NCBI RefSeq assembly: GCF_001642475.1
Contig: NW_019173936.1
Span: 310,001-374,000 of the forward strand
Length of the DNA: 64,000 nt
Reading direction: 5' to 3'
DNA from: Fonsecaea monophora
Taxonomy: Eukaryota > Ascomycota > Eurotiomycetes > Chaetothyriales > Herpotrichiellaceae
Positions 1 through 9,381 of this stretch are shown here, piece after piece. Each line of letters starts with the position of its first letter. The first letter of the stretch is position 1. The notes under the pieces were generated by a model. The model was not told the origin of the DNA. It saw nothing but the letters and a program-made list of their open reading frames with translations, and searched no databases. The position numbers and the translations under genes were made by a program.

Positions 1-168
1 TTACATATCCCCGTACAGGTCAAGAATCTCTCGTCAAGATCGCTCATCAGCATAAAAGACCTGTATCCATTCAGAACCAACAAGGAGAATGCAAGATGGG
101 AGATCCTCCGGGAACAAAAAGCTAGAACAAGACCAAATGCAAACTTCCATGCCATGGAGATGACATTG
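1..168. other. Downstream flank of TOM70
   Basis: This short stretch at the left edge follows the TOM70 stop codon on the minus strand and presumably contains its 3' untranslated region. I see no coding or RNA feature in it. Confidence 0.5.
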
Positions 169-2198
169 TTACCTCAGTTGAGGTCCGCCGAGGCCTGCGC
201 CCTCCATTTGTTGCAGACGGGCAGCCAGTTGAGGATACTTCTGTGACACCTCCAGCTGCGTACGTGTGGCCTCGGCGTAAGAAAGCGCATTGACAATTTC
301 CCCTTCTGTTCTCGACAGCTCGGCGGCGCGCTCAAAATACTCCAGAGCCTTGGTCACCTTGCCTTGTTGAAGGAGGAGCTGAGCCATTGTGGCCACAGCA
401 ATGTCGCATTCAGGGTCCACTAGAAAGCCCATTAGCAGCTGGTCAGACTCCATTTGGCCGAAGTGGCAACTTACGGATCAACGCTTTCTCGCAAAGCTCT
501 TCCGCCGCCTTGAAATCCTGCTTCCACTGGAAAAGTGCCAAGGCTTTGTTGATGAGCGGGAGCACGTTGATAGCTCCCATGGGTTTTGTCTGGCGCTCCA
601 TATCGATTGCGGTCTCGAATCTCTCGATGGCGTCCTGATACTTCTGCTGATCAAGCAGCAGCTCGCCATAATAGTTGTACACGTCGGGCACTTTGTCAAA
701 ATTCTTCACACATCGTCGGAATGTTGCCATCGAAGACGCGATCGATCCTAGCTTATATTGGGTGACGCCCAGCTGAATGTGCGAATAGATAAAGTCCTTG
801 TCCAGATCAATGGACTTTTGGTAGTCCTTGGCGGCGTCGGCATATTCTCCGAGAATGAAATGCAGCTGTGCACGGTGGTAAAAGATGTCCGGATCGTTTT
901 TGTCCTGTGTCATGGCCTTTTCAAAGTCCTCTGCAGCAAGGTCTTTGTTCCCCAACTCCAGCTGCATACTAGCACGCTTGATGTATGGTTGAGTGAGAGA
1001 AGGTTGTAGCTCAATGGCTTTGTTGAGGTCATCGAGAGCGTTGGTGATGTCGCCCTCGAGGTACAAAAACGTGGCACGCATGTTGTAGGCAAAAGCCTCA
1101 TGCTCACCCAGGTCTCCGAGTTCAAGAGCTTTCTTGAAGGCCGCCGCAGCTTCGTCGTAACCTTCGGCAGTCTTCTTCTGCATGGCGATCAAGCCACGCT
1201 GAAGCTGGCCTTTGCCGGTATTCTCATCGAGCTCAGCGCTTTCATCCAGGCCCTCAGGCGGCGGGCGCGGCCGGAAGCTCTGCAGATAGTTGGAAACAAA
1301 GGTTGCACCAGGTAATTTGTTTTTCTTGCCGGCAAGAATCGCTTTGCCCTTCTTCTCTGCCACCTTTTTCAATAATCTTTCCACGCTTTGGGCACTGTTT
1401 TCATTCTTGAATCCGTCAATGATGCAACTGGCTGTGTAATCCAGCAACGCTTCAGAGAAGAGTCCCAAGTGTTCATACGCGTGTGCGCGGCGATTCAGAG
1501 CTTTGACGTATTCTGGGTCCATCGAGATGGCAGCAGTACAATCTTCTACCACCTTGTCCCATTCACTAAGGGCGTTGTAGCAAGCGGCTCGGTTAGAGTA
1601 GTACACAGGATCGGGTTTGCATAGGATTGCTTTCCCATAAAGCTCGATGGCCTTATTGTAGTCTTTGGAGCCATATGCTTTGTTGCCGGCAGCCTTTAAT
1701 TTGCCGGCATATGTTGCTCTCTCCTGCTCATGGTCATGGTCAGAATAGCGTCTCAAGGACAGTGTAGGCAGCTCTACCTCTTTCGAGAAGTTTTCAATGT
1801 TGGACTCGTTGATCTCGGGTATTTCATCCTCGGTCTCGACGGTCGCAGCTCGAGGCGCCGTGCCTGTATCGTAAATCAGTCGTGTTTCCCATCGCTTTTT
1901 GTGGCAACCTAGTCTCACCAGCTTCCTCATCTTTCAGACTAATCCCTGCCTTCTGTGCCTCTTCGGCAGCTTTCTTTTCTTTCCGTCGCTCTTTCTTGCT
2001 CTTTCTCTTTTCTGTAGGCGTAGCAGGGGCACCGCTTTTCTGACTTGAGAAATAGTAGATGGCGCCAGCACTCGTGATGACAACTACTGTTCCAGCGATG
2101 GTATAAGCGACAGCTTTATTCTCCGAGACCCAGTTCGACACGCGGTCCCAAAGGGATGCGGGTGCGCGGGTGGCATCGATAGCGACGGGTTCAGACAT
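169..2198 (-). CDS. TOM70: Mitochondrial import receptor subunit Tom70
   Basis: This is the outer-membrane receptor that takes chaperone-bound carrier precursors from the cytosol and hands them to the TOM pore. Three exons (2198-1919, 1863-475, 419-169) splice to 639 aa, a normal Tom70 length. The N-terminus has a hydrophobic anchor at about residues 29-50, followed by a Lys/Arg/Glu-rich linker, as expected for an N-anchored protein facing the cytosol. The rest is tandem TPR repeats, including the clamp region beginning AGNKAYGSKDYNKAIELYG and NRAACYNAL. Both introns are 55 bp and keep the frame; the first has donor GTGAGA, and the second has donor GTAAGT and acceptor CTAG. The start at 2198 is the first ATG and directly precedes the anchor. 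Identity rests on family recall of the Tom70 repeat pattern and is strong. Confidence 0.95.
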
Positions 2199-2547
2199 CG
2201 AGGACAGAGAAATCTATTGTACAGAAGAAAAACGAAGCTCGAATAGCCAGCCCTGGATACCTCACAGGCGTATGGAGATGGGAAGAACGACGAATGGACC
2301 GAGAGCGAAAGGACGGAGGGAAAAGGAATATTGACAATCGTCACTGAAAGACAAGAAAGTTTCCCTAAACGATGCGAAATGGAGATGGAGATGCAACTTT
2401 TGCAGCCACGCCGAATCAGCCAATCACATTCACCGCAGTTACTCAACCTCCGCTCCTTTGCTCTCGCGTTGAAAGGATGCATGTTCATTCCCTGCTCATA
2501 TATAGAGAAAAGACGCAGATTTCCTCTTACACTTCTCTGACTGATCC
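2199..2547. other. Intergenic: TOM70 promoter side and dehydratase 3' side
   Basis: This 349-bp gap holds the upstream region of TOM70 and the downstream region of the next minus-strand gene. A CCAAT box is visible on the + strand at 2420-2424. No further gene is supported. Confidence 0.5.
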
Positions 2548-3552
2548 TCATTGCTTCAATGCCGCAATCATCTTCTTCCACGATGCCGAAGCCCTAGCCG
2601 CGTACCTCGACGGCAACTCGGGATCAGACTGCGATAGCTCACATGAGAACAGCTCCATGCTAACCCATCCGTCATAGCCCAACCCCTTCACAATTGCCTT
2701 CATCACCCGCTCAATGGGAAGATAGCCTCCTCTGTCCTCCTCGTAGGGGAACAGTCGCGCATTTCGTGACCAGCTCATCCTTGCAGGTTGGTCAATTGCA
2801 TGGAAAGGATGTGACTGGCTCAGTGGTGGATCCAGCTTTTCTGCGTCTCCGGCCTGGACATAAAACACCTTTTCGACATTTACCTCGCGGATCAAACGCT
2901 GGATAGATGCCTCCAAAGCACTGTCTGCATTGCCAGTGCGCCCTGTTTGCGTGGTAGGATCACCCCAGACCCGACCAGCGATGTGGAAAGTGTCCAAGCA
3001 AAGCCCAAAGTTTGGTCTGTCGACCTTCTTTGCCATCTCCCATGTGCCTTCCCACGTATCGATATATCTGCCCCAAGCTACTCCTTCGTATGCAAATCGG
3101 ACTACAGGACTCTCTGCAAGGCCTCTATCTGCTATTTCTCTGAGATCAGCGACCAAAGTCTCCTCATCACCCGTCGTCCCTTCCTGCAACCAAGTTGTCG
3201 GCACTTGAATCATATCGCACCCCAAGATTCGAACAATATCGAACCATAGTCGCAGTTTCTCCAGCATAGCCTCGTGCTGCCGACGATCAAGCAGCCCCTC
3301 ATAGTGTCGGAATGATTGAAGGACCATCACAGTCAACCCGAGTGCATCGCACTGCTTTCTTATGCTCCTCGCAGCTTGCAGCCTGTTATCATAAGTCAAT
3401 CCTGCCGGGAGCTTCTCTGCAGTAGCGTCGATATCGGTGCCTATGATTTCGACCCCATGAAATCCATTTTGTGCGGCTGCGCGCAGTCTTGACTTGATGT
3501 CGTGGACATCAGGATCACCCAGGGACAATGAGGCAACAGCGGGTTGAACCAT
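2548..3552 (-). CDS. Sugar-phosphate isomerase/epimerase-type TIM barrel, probable 3-dehydroshikimate dehydratase
   Basis: A single-exon gene of 334 aa with the xylose-isomerase-like TIM-barrel fold. The family converts 3-dehydroshikimate to protocatechuate in quinate catabolism (qa-4/qutC type). Barrel strands with likely metal ligands are visible: GVEIIGTDID near the N-terminus, FAYEGVAWG, LCLDTFHIAG (Asp and His), and VSMELFSCEL near the C-terminus. The sequence DALGLTVMVLQSFRHYEGL fits this subgroup. The next gene, divergently transcribed 548 bp away, is shikimate-dehydrogenase-like. Together they suggest a small quinate/shikimate utilisation pair. No qa activator, repressor or permease gene lies beside them. 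Another sugar isomerase of the same fold cannot be excluded. The function is inferred from fold and neighbour. Confidence 0.78.
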   Translation of the reverse strand: MVQPAVASLSLGDPDVHDIKSRLRAAAQNGFHGVEIIGTDIDATAEKLPAGLTYDNRLQAARSIRKQCDALGLTVMVLQSFRHYEGLLDRRQHEAMLEKLRLWFDIVRILGCDMIQVPTTWLQEGTTGDEETLVADLREIADRGLAESPVVRFAYEGVAWGRYIDTWEGTWEMAKKVDRPNFGLCLDTFHIAGRVWGDPTTQTGRTGNADSALEASIQRLIREVNVEKVFYVQAGDAEKLDPPLSQSHPFHAIDQPARMSWSRNARLFPYEEDRGGYLPIERVMKAIVKGLGYDGWVSMELFSCELSQSDPELPSRYAARASASWKKMIAALKQ

Positions 3553-4100
3553 TGGTGCAGATGAGCTTCAAAAGCTGACGAAATGTAGATATTGATGATG
3601 GACAGTTCCGCGTGACCCAACAGCCAACAAACATCGCAGAAGAAAGCCATGGACGATCCTTCGAGACCCTGCCTGTGTACCATCTCGACATCTCCCACTT
3701 GGAGGCAATTCGCATAAACATGGGGATCTCTCCGCAGTTGAAACCTGACCCCAACAATTGACTTGTCAAACACCGGCTTGACCGGCAATGAACTTTGCCG
3801 CGCGCCGTCCGCACGGGTCGACCTACGGGCTAACAAAATACTTTCGGATGCTTCTGGCGGGTCAGTCCCTTCTCGTTGCCACTCCTTATACCTCATACTC
3901 AGCATGAACCAACACAATTGACAATACCAAGGTATATGTAGCTCTATGTGGGCGTATCTACACGTCGGTGAAAGGAAAGGCTGCTGGTACCCGTACCTTG
4001 ACGGCTCTTCAGCAGGTTCCGGATACTTTCATCACAGTTCCTTAGCATATTCCATTGGTCTCGTTTCAGCAGTCTCTATCCAGTAAGCGACCGGATCACT
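3553..4100. promoter_or_regulatory. Shared divergent promoter of the dehydratase and shikimate-dehydrogenase-like genes
   Basis: A 548-bp region between two divergent start codons. Short open frames occur but none looks like protein. I recognise no operator repeat. Confidence 0.5.
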
Positions 4101-5027
4101 ATGGGAAATACTTCCACACAGAGGAGTCGACTGTTCATAGCAGGCGGCCCTGGAGGTGGCTCGATAGCGCCCCGTGCCCACGACTTCATTGCTGGTTGTC
4201 TCAAACGCCGTTGGAAGATGACGTTTCTCGAGGCGTCAGCTCTCCAGGAAGTCTTGGACGCATTTCACTCCTCAGATTTCGCTGGAGGTATTGTTACAAT
4301 GCCCTATAAGAAGACAATCATTCCGTACCTGGACCATGTTGATGATCTTGTTGATCAGCTCAGTGCTTGCAACCATGTTTCTGTTGCCGATGATGGTACT
4401 TTGAGAGGCACCAACACGGACTGGGTTGGAATCAAAAAGGCTCTTTTAGGGAGCGAAGCGGCCACAAGTGCCGTACAAGGGCTCAAAGGCGTGGTGATTG
4501 GAGCGGGTGGCGCAAGCCGAGCGGCAATCTACGCACTTATGGATCTGGGCTGCGAGGACGTCTACGTGATCAATCGCGACGCTGGCGAGATTGAAGAGCT
4601 TATCGAAGATGTGAACCATTACAAAACGCCGACCCGGCCAACTATTGTCCACGTCCGAACTGCAGAGCAAGCCTCGACCTTGCCGTGCCCACAATGGATC
4701 GTGAGCACTGTTCCTGACTTTGAACCCAGAACCTCAGGAGAAATCCAAGCTAGGGCCGTGTATGTCCAATTTCTTATTAAGGAAAGACCGCCTCACGCGT
4801 GTATGCTGGACATGTGCTACCACCCCTTGCAGACACGCAATCTCCACCTTGCAGAGGAGCATGGGTGGCCGATTGCTGATGGTGTTCAAGTTGTGGGACA
4901 TCAACTAAAAGAGCAATGGCGACCCTGGACAGGTGAGGAGATCAGCAAACAACAGGAAGAGATTGCATGGAGAATCCTGCGCGAGAGTGCAAATTCGGAC
5001 CCGACAGTTACTCCTACAAGTGTATGA
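4101..5027 (+). CDS. Shikimate/quinate 5-dehydrogenase-like protein
   Basis: An uninterrupted 308-aa gene. Family members reduce 3-dehydroshikimate, or oxidise quinate/shikimate, with NAD(P). The N-terminal substrate domain contains the catalytic-lysine region VTMPYKK and the substrate-site motif NTDWVG. The C-terminal Rossmann domain contains GAGGASRAAIYAL. Where the family normally has the substrate-binding Ser-x-Ser in the first loop, this protein reads GGPGGGSIAP, so the second Ser is Ala. The close pairing with a dehydroshikimate-dehydratase-like gene suggests a catabolic role rather than aromatic biosynthesis, which in fungi is done by the pentafunctional AROM protein. Substrate choice between quinate, shikimate and another polyol acid is unresolved. 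Confidence 0.85.
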   Translation: MGNTSTQRSRLFIAGGPGGGSIAPRAHDFIAGCLKRRWKMTFLEASALQEVLDAFHSSDFAGGIVTMPYKKTIIPYLDHVDDLVDQLSACNHVSVADDGTLRGTNTDWVGIKKALLGSEAATSAVQGLKGVVIGAGGASRAAIYALMDLGCEDVYVINRDAGEIEELIEDVNHYKTPTRPTIVHVRTAEQASTLPCPQWIVSTVPDFEPRTSGEIQARAVYVQFLIKERPPHACMLDMCYHPLQTRNLHLAEEHGWPIADGVQVVGHQLKEQWRPWTGEEISKQQEEIAWRILRESANSDPTVTPTSV

Positions 5028-5549
5028 TACAGCTCACATACGTTGATTAAATAGCATGACTTGTGAGCACGCAAGTATGATCAATTTTGGCCTTGCTGAA
5101 TACCTATAGCTTGCTCCTCCGTCGCCCATAGTCTTGAGGGAAAATGTTCTCGTCTCGCAAACAAGGACTCGACTCCAGAGTATGGTTCAGATCGCTAGCC
5201 CACTGTCATTGCAACAAGACGGAACCTATTGAAGGGGGGCTCATGCGTAAGAGTTTTTACGGGCTTGTTGCGCGTGTATTCTTTGAGAGAATCTCCTTCC
5301 TCTCACCAAGTCTTGATGCTACATACAAGTAGTCATGGTAGTTCCTGGAATCATGTCCTTATTGTGCTCGCTGGCGGGCCGAACCTTAAGCCTGACACTT
5401 GAACAAGCCATTGCCACTACGACCTGGTGTTGGTTGGTCAGTACCAGTAAGAAAATTTACATACAAACACAACTCTAGCAGACTATAGATAGCCAACCTC
5501 AGCAACATATTTTGAGGCAGGCTATGGACGAAGATACACAGTGTTAAGC
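5028..5549. other. Intergenic: shikimate-dehydrogenase-like 3' side and ADC-lyase promoter
   Basis: A 522-bp gap between two + strand genes. Its last part contains a 7-codon upstream open frame, listed separately. I see no other gene. Confidence 0.45.
5524..5547 (+). promoter_or_regulatory. 7-codon upstream open reading frame before the ADC-lyase-like gene
   Basis: An ATG at 5524 opens a frame coding MDEDTQC and stops at 5547, two bases before the main ATG at 5550. If the mRNA starts upstream of 5524, scanning ribosomes meet this frame first. The sequence shows the layout; any effect on translation is inference. Confidence 0.5.
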
Positions 5550-6590
5550 ATGTCATTACGTCCGGGGCAAGTCGATGTCAATTCAATCATCTCCGCACCG
5601 GATTTTCGAATCATCACGACACTGAAACACACGCTGTTCAACACTCAAGATGCCGAGCCAGACGCGAGAACCGAGGCATTGATACGCCAGTGGAGGGACA
5701 TCACCACGAGACTCTTTGCGCTGCATACACGGCGACTGCGCGAGGCTGCGGAAGCATGTGGCTGGACAGATGTCGCGACGAGGCTTACGCCCCCGGTTTC
5801 TGTTGTTGCCGTAGCGGATGAGGAAGAAAAGGAAAAGCCTTCCTCCTCGTCAAGCACAGACAAACCTTTCAATATACAAGTCCTCGTCGAGAACGCGGTG
5901 GCGGCGACAGCGGCGGCAAAAGCAGGAGGAACATCATCTCCCTCACACGGTCCCCAGGCAGGGTTTCTACGGGATTTCCGCGTCCGCGTCCTGATTTCCC
6001 ATGCCGGCGAGGTGAGTGTGGAATGCACGGCGATGGGCGAGGACCGACCACTTTCAACCCTCACCGACGCTGTCGACATGTACACGTCGTGCCCGTTTAC
6101 GTCGACCGTGCCTGGACATCAAGGACAAGCCACAGCAGGGCTCTCAACACCACCACCCCAACAGCCACAGCCATGCCACGTCACAATCGACGCCCAACCA
6201 ACACATCCCACACTGTTCACGCGGCACAAAACCACCGTGCGCACAGCGTACAACGACGCTCGCGGGCGTGCCACCGACTCACCGCTCCCCCTCCCGACCA
6301 CGCCGCCCACGACGCGCGAAGTCCTCCTCTTCAACGACGACGGACTCGTCACCGAGGCGTCCCTATCGGCGGTCTATTTCCTGCGCCGCAGCGCGGCCCG
6401 TCGCTGGGTGACACCGCGCTCCGATGCCGGTGGCATGCACTCGGTGACAAGGCTCTACGCGCTCGAGGCGGGTTGGTGCGATGAGGGGACTGTGTCCGTT
6501 CAAGACGTCCAGGATGGCGAGGTCGTCTGGTTGAGTAACGCTGTCAGGGGCTTCTTTCCTGGCGTGGTGAGGCGGCGTGAAAACGCCTGA
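5550..6590 (+). CDS. Class IV PLP aminotransferase fold, probable 4-amino-4-deoxychorismate lyase
   Basis: A single-exon gene of 346 aa. The likely reaction is release of pyruvate from aminodeoxychorismate to give p-aminobenzoate for folate (yeast ABZ2 type). The C-terminal half shows family signatures: TTREVLLFNDDGLVTEASLS (the Glu following the active strand) and VVWLSNAVRGFFPGVV at the end. The N-terminal region is DFRIITTLKHTLFN. Two low-complexity inserts (a Glu/Ser stretch near residue 100 and a Pro/Gln stretch near residue 210) are unusual and probably surface loops. The ATG at 5550 is used because the open frame upstream has no other ATG. A branched-chain-type aminotransferase is less likely because of the short length. 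Confidence 0.75.
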   Translation: MSLRPGQVDVNSIISAPDFRIITTLKHTLFNTQDAEPDARTEALIRQWRDITTRLFALHTRRLREAAEACGWTDVATRLTPPVSVVAVADEEEKEKPSSSSSTDKPFNIQVLVENAVAATAAAKAGGTSSPSHGPQAGFLRDFRVRVLISHAGEVSVECTAMGEDRPLSTLTDAVDMYTSCPFTSTVPGHQGQATAGLSTPPPQQPQPCHVTIDAQPTHPTLFTRHKTTVRTAYNDARGRATDSPLPLPTTPPTTREVLLFNDDGLVTEASLSAVYFLRRSAARRWVTPRSDAGGMHSVTRLYALEAGWCDEGTVSVQDVQDGEVVWLSNAVRGFFPGVVRRRENA

Positions 6591-6853
6591 CAGGGTCACC
6601 TAGTATATACTGAGTATACAGGGGGAAAAAGAAAGAAAGTGGAAAAGGAGTGTCTCTTTTCTTCCTCTAGTTGTCGCTCTCCATGTATGAGCGTAACCTA
6701 TGGATTTAAAAAAAAAGCTCCAGGTGTCATGTTCTAATTCATGCTTGTTCTTTTTATCAAATTTCAAGTCGAGTCATGCTCTACTACTTCAGCACTTGAA
6801 ACACATAAAATTCGTCAAGGTCTTTTCTACCTGCTTTTCGGGGGTTTGCAGGC

Positions 6854-8146
6854 TCACCGCACCGGAAGCTCTTTCTTTGGCCCGTTCTCTTTGGCTGCGC
6901 CTTTATCCGTCGCGGTACCCACTGTTACCGTCTTCTGGTCCGCTGGGACACCTCTAAATAGCAACCCCTTTCTGCTGAAAAAGTCATGAACCACCTCGTC
7001 GCTCACCTGTTTTCGCCTTTCCTGAAAATCGCCCACGTACTGCTGCAACTCCTTGATGCAGAGTGCTTTGAGCTCTCCAGTCATCATCTCGCCCTTCTCG
7101 TACTGTTCCTTGATCCGCGCCAATTCATCATCGTCTTCCAAGAAAAAGGTGAGGTACTTGTATGGCACGTCGACGTCCGTTCTTCCACCCAGCTCCCGTT
7201 GTTTCTCTGCGGTATCCTGCCCACCGGAGAATGCGAAGCGGTTGATCTTCTTCTTGATCGCATTAGGTGTATCGGTCAAGAATATCGCAGACGAATCGAC
7301 GCTGGCAGACATCTTTGTCCCTTCACCTTGTAACGCTGGAAGAAAGCGAGAGTGGATGAGGCATGGTTTCTCATATTTCATCTTCTCCGCTATATCTCGA
7401 CAGACACGGAAGTAGGGATCTTGGTCAATTGCGCACGGGATTAGGCACAGGATCCGCGGCACACTTTTTGCATCGGTGCCAAAGACATGTGGGAAACTCG
7501 TTGCGAACGAAGGTGCAGACTGTGTGGCGGGAAAATGGAATTCACCGATATTGTTGCTGTCATTGAACCCAAATGCCCCTTTTATCTGGTTGAGCGTGAC
7601 ATGTTTCGCTGCAAAGCAAACATTGCGATAGAATGCACCTCCCATATACTCAAAATCCGAGAAAATGAACGTCTTTTTCGGGTCGAAGCCCAGCGCAATG
7701 ATGTCTTTGGCATTTTCTCTCGCGTATCGAGTTGCATCGTCCATGCTAATGGTTTTGGAGTGCATGAACTTTTCGTCGTCTGTCAACTGGATCACGAGGG
7801 GGCAGTCGAAGACTTCTTGTAGCCAGCGCGTGAATTCAAAAGGGACGCTGTGCCCGACGTGCATGCTGTCGCTACTCGGCCCTCTCCCAGTGTAGAGGTA
7901 AAATCTTTCGCCCTTTTCATACTTGGTCAGGATTTTTTCGAGATCGCGGTGGGATATCACTATTCCACGGCGCATGAATCTGTGGGGTTTTCGGCCAGTT
8001 GCCTTTTCGAATCTCTCGAGTAATGCGGGCGAAATTGGCGTGGCACCGAAGTCGCGAATCAACTTGTCGTAGTCGACCGGCTTTATTTGGCCAGACTCAT
8101 CCACCCCGCCGGATACTTCGAAGGGGGTGATCTTTTGTTCTGTCAT
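6854..8146 (-). CDS. WRS1: Cytoplasmic tryptophanyl-tRNA synthetase
   Basis: A single exon of 430 aa. The enzyme charges tRNA-Trp in the cytosol. The class I signatures are clear: GPSSDSMHVGH at residues 89-99 (the HIGH equivalent) and KMSAS at 278-282. The eukaryotic-type N-terminus ends in a basic stretch RKPHRFMRRGIVISHRDLE before the catalytic domain, which excludes the mitochondrial/bacterial form. The C-terminal tail is Lys-rich and variable. Transcription diverges from the PRELI-family gene across a 488-bp region rich in CCAAT boxes. Identification is secure from conserved motifs and length. Confidence 0.97.
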   Translation of the reverse strand: MTEQKITPFEVSGGVDESGQIKPVDYDKLIRDFGATPISPALLERFEKATGRKPHRFMRRGIVISHRDLEKILTKYEKGERFYLYTGRGPSSDSMHVGHSVPFEFTRWLQEVFDCPLVIQLTDDEKFMHSKTISMDDATRYARENAKDIIALGFDPKKTFIFSDFEYMGGAFYRNVCFAAKHVTLNQIKGAFGFNDSNNIGEFHFPATQSAPSFATSFPHVFGTDAKSVPRILCLIPCAIDQDPYFRVCRDIAEKMKYEKPCLIHSRFLPALQGEGTKMSASVDSSAIFLTDTPNAIKKKINRFAFSGGQDTAEKQRELGGRTDVDVPYKYLTFFLEDDDELARIKEQYEKGEMMTGELKALCIKELQQYVGDFQERRKQVSDEVVHDFFSRKGLLFRGVPADQKTVTVGTATDKGAAKENGPKKELPVR

Positions 8147-8634
8147 GGCGAGCGAGGGGTTCGAGGGGTGACTGTGTGCGATGGAAGGGCGGAGACAAAA
8201 GGGCAGGATGTGGGAGAAGGAAGAATATGAGGAAGAGGCGAGGTACTAACAGCAGAAAGGAGGGGAGGGACGTTGGCGAGGGCGCCTCAAAAGGAGTAAT
8301 TAGCAGTTACAAACAGTCTGCCTGCACAGTTGTGACTGGCATGAGTCTTCAGAAATTCACCGTCGTCTGCGGCTGGCGGGCAACCCAATTGCCAATGGGA
8401 CCAATGGGTACCGTGAAAGGTAGTGGCCCAATGACATGCCGCCGTCGGATATGGCTCTCCGTCCTCGATGACCTGCCGGCCAAGCCATTCTCTCCTCTTC
8501 TCTTCCGCCGAAAGTGGCAATTGGGCTCTTGAGCTCGCGTGAGGGTTTCCAAAAAAACTTGCCCTCTCTTTTGCACTCTCATCTTCCGCCCTAACCATCA
8601 GCCGTTACTTTAGGTCGAATGTCTTCACGCCAGG
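8147..8634. promoter_or_regulatory. Bidirectional promoter of TrpRS and the PRELI gene with five CCAAT boxes
   Basis: CCAAT pentamers lie at 8385-8389, 8392-8396, 8401-8405 and 8428-8432 on the + strand, with the inverse ATTGG at 8520-8524. All five fall within 140 bp of a 488-bp divergent promoter. CCAAT is the site of the HAP/NF-Y complex in fungi. Binding here is inferred from the motif cluster only. Confidence 0.55.
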
Positions 8635-9381
8635 ATGAAAGTCTACGAGCACTCCTTTAATTACGACTACACTTTCCCCGCTGTCACTCTAGCATATTTC
8701 CTGCGCTATCCGAATCCTTATTCCAGGCATGTTCTCAGCTCGGATGTGATTGATCGTTACATCGACCCCGAGACAAACCGACTTCATACTGTACGACTAC
8801 ATCTCAAAAAATCAAAAGTACCCTCCGGCATCCTTAAATTCCTCCCTCGCGGCCTTGCCGGCCCAGGTGGCGCTAGTCAGAGCTATGTCCTAGAGAAGAG
8901 TACCATTGACATCAACGAAGGATGGATGGAAACGGAGTCCAAGAACATGGAATGGACGGGCATCTTGAGCGTTATCGAACGTCAGACCTATAAACGGCAG
9001 CGGTTATCGGATATTGCGTCTTCCAGTTGGTCGAGCGATGATCTCCAACCACAGAAACCCAGAGAGACCACCACCTGCAAAACAGTTGTGACATTCGTAT
9101 CACACCTGGGCCAACACAAGTTACTGGGCAGGAAAAGACAAGAGCACACTGCCAATGTCGAGGAAGAATCTCCAAAACAAGGACTGTTTGCTTCGTGGTC
9201 GACAGCTGGTATTCAGCGGACCATCGAGCTGATTGGAGTGAAACGAACCAAGTCAGCCCTGGTAAATGGAAAAGAAGGAATGAACGTCGTGCTCGAGAGG
9301 TTGCGGAATGGTGGCATTGTGGCCGTCCTTGAAGGAATGAGAAGAGATCGGATGGAAGTGTTGGGAGCAGATGGACACTGA
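8635..9381 (+). CDS. PRELI/MSF1-domain protein (Ups family)
   Basis: A single exon of 248 aa. Ups/PRELI proteins sit in the mitochondrial intermembrane space with a small Mdm35-type partner and shuttle phosphatidic acid or phosphatidylserine between membranes. The diagnostic N-terminus is present: MKVYEHSFNYDYTFPAVTLA, then YPNPYSRHVLSSDVIDR, PSGILKFLPRG and a YVLEKSTIDINE segment. A family-typical spacing of Trp and Tyr residues follows. Which of the Ups1, Ups2 or Ups3 paralogues it matches cannot be decided by eye. The C-terminal part (after residue 130) has a variable insert before the final helix. Confidence 0.88.
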   Translation: MKVYEHSFNYDYTFPAVTLAYFLRYPNPYSRHVLSSDVIDRYIDPETNRLHTVRLHLKKSKVPSGILKFLPRGLAGPGGASQSYVLEKSTIDINEGWMETESKNMEWTGILSVIERQTYKRQRLSDIASSSWSSDDLQPQKPRETTTCKTVVTFVSHLGQHKLLGRKRQEHTANVEEESPKQGLFASWSTAGIQRTIELIGVKRTKSALVNGKEGMNVVLERLRNGGIVAVLEGMRRDRMEVLGADGH

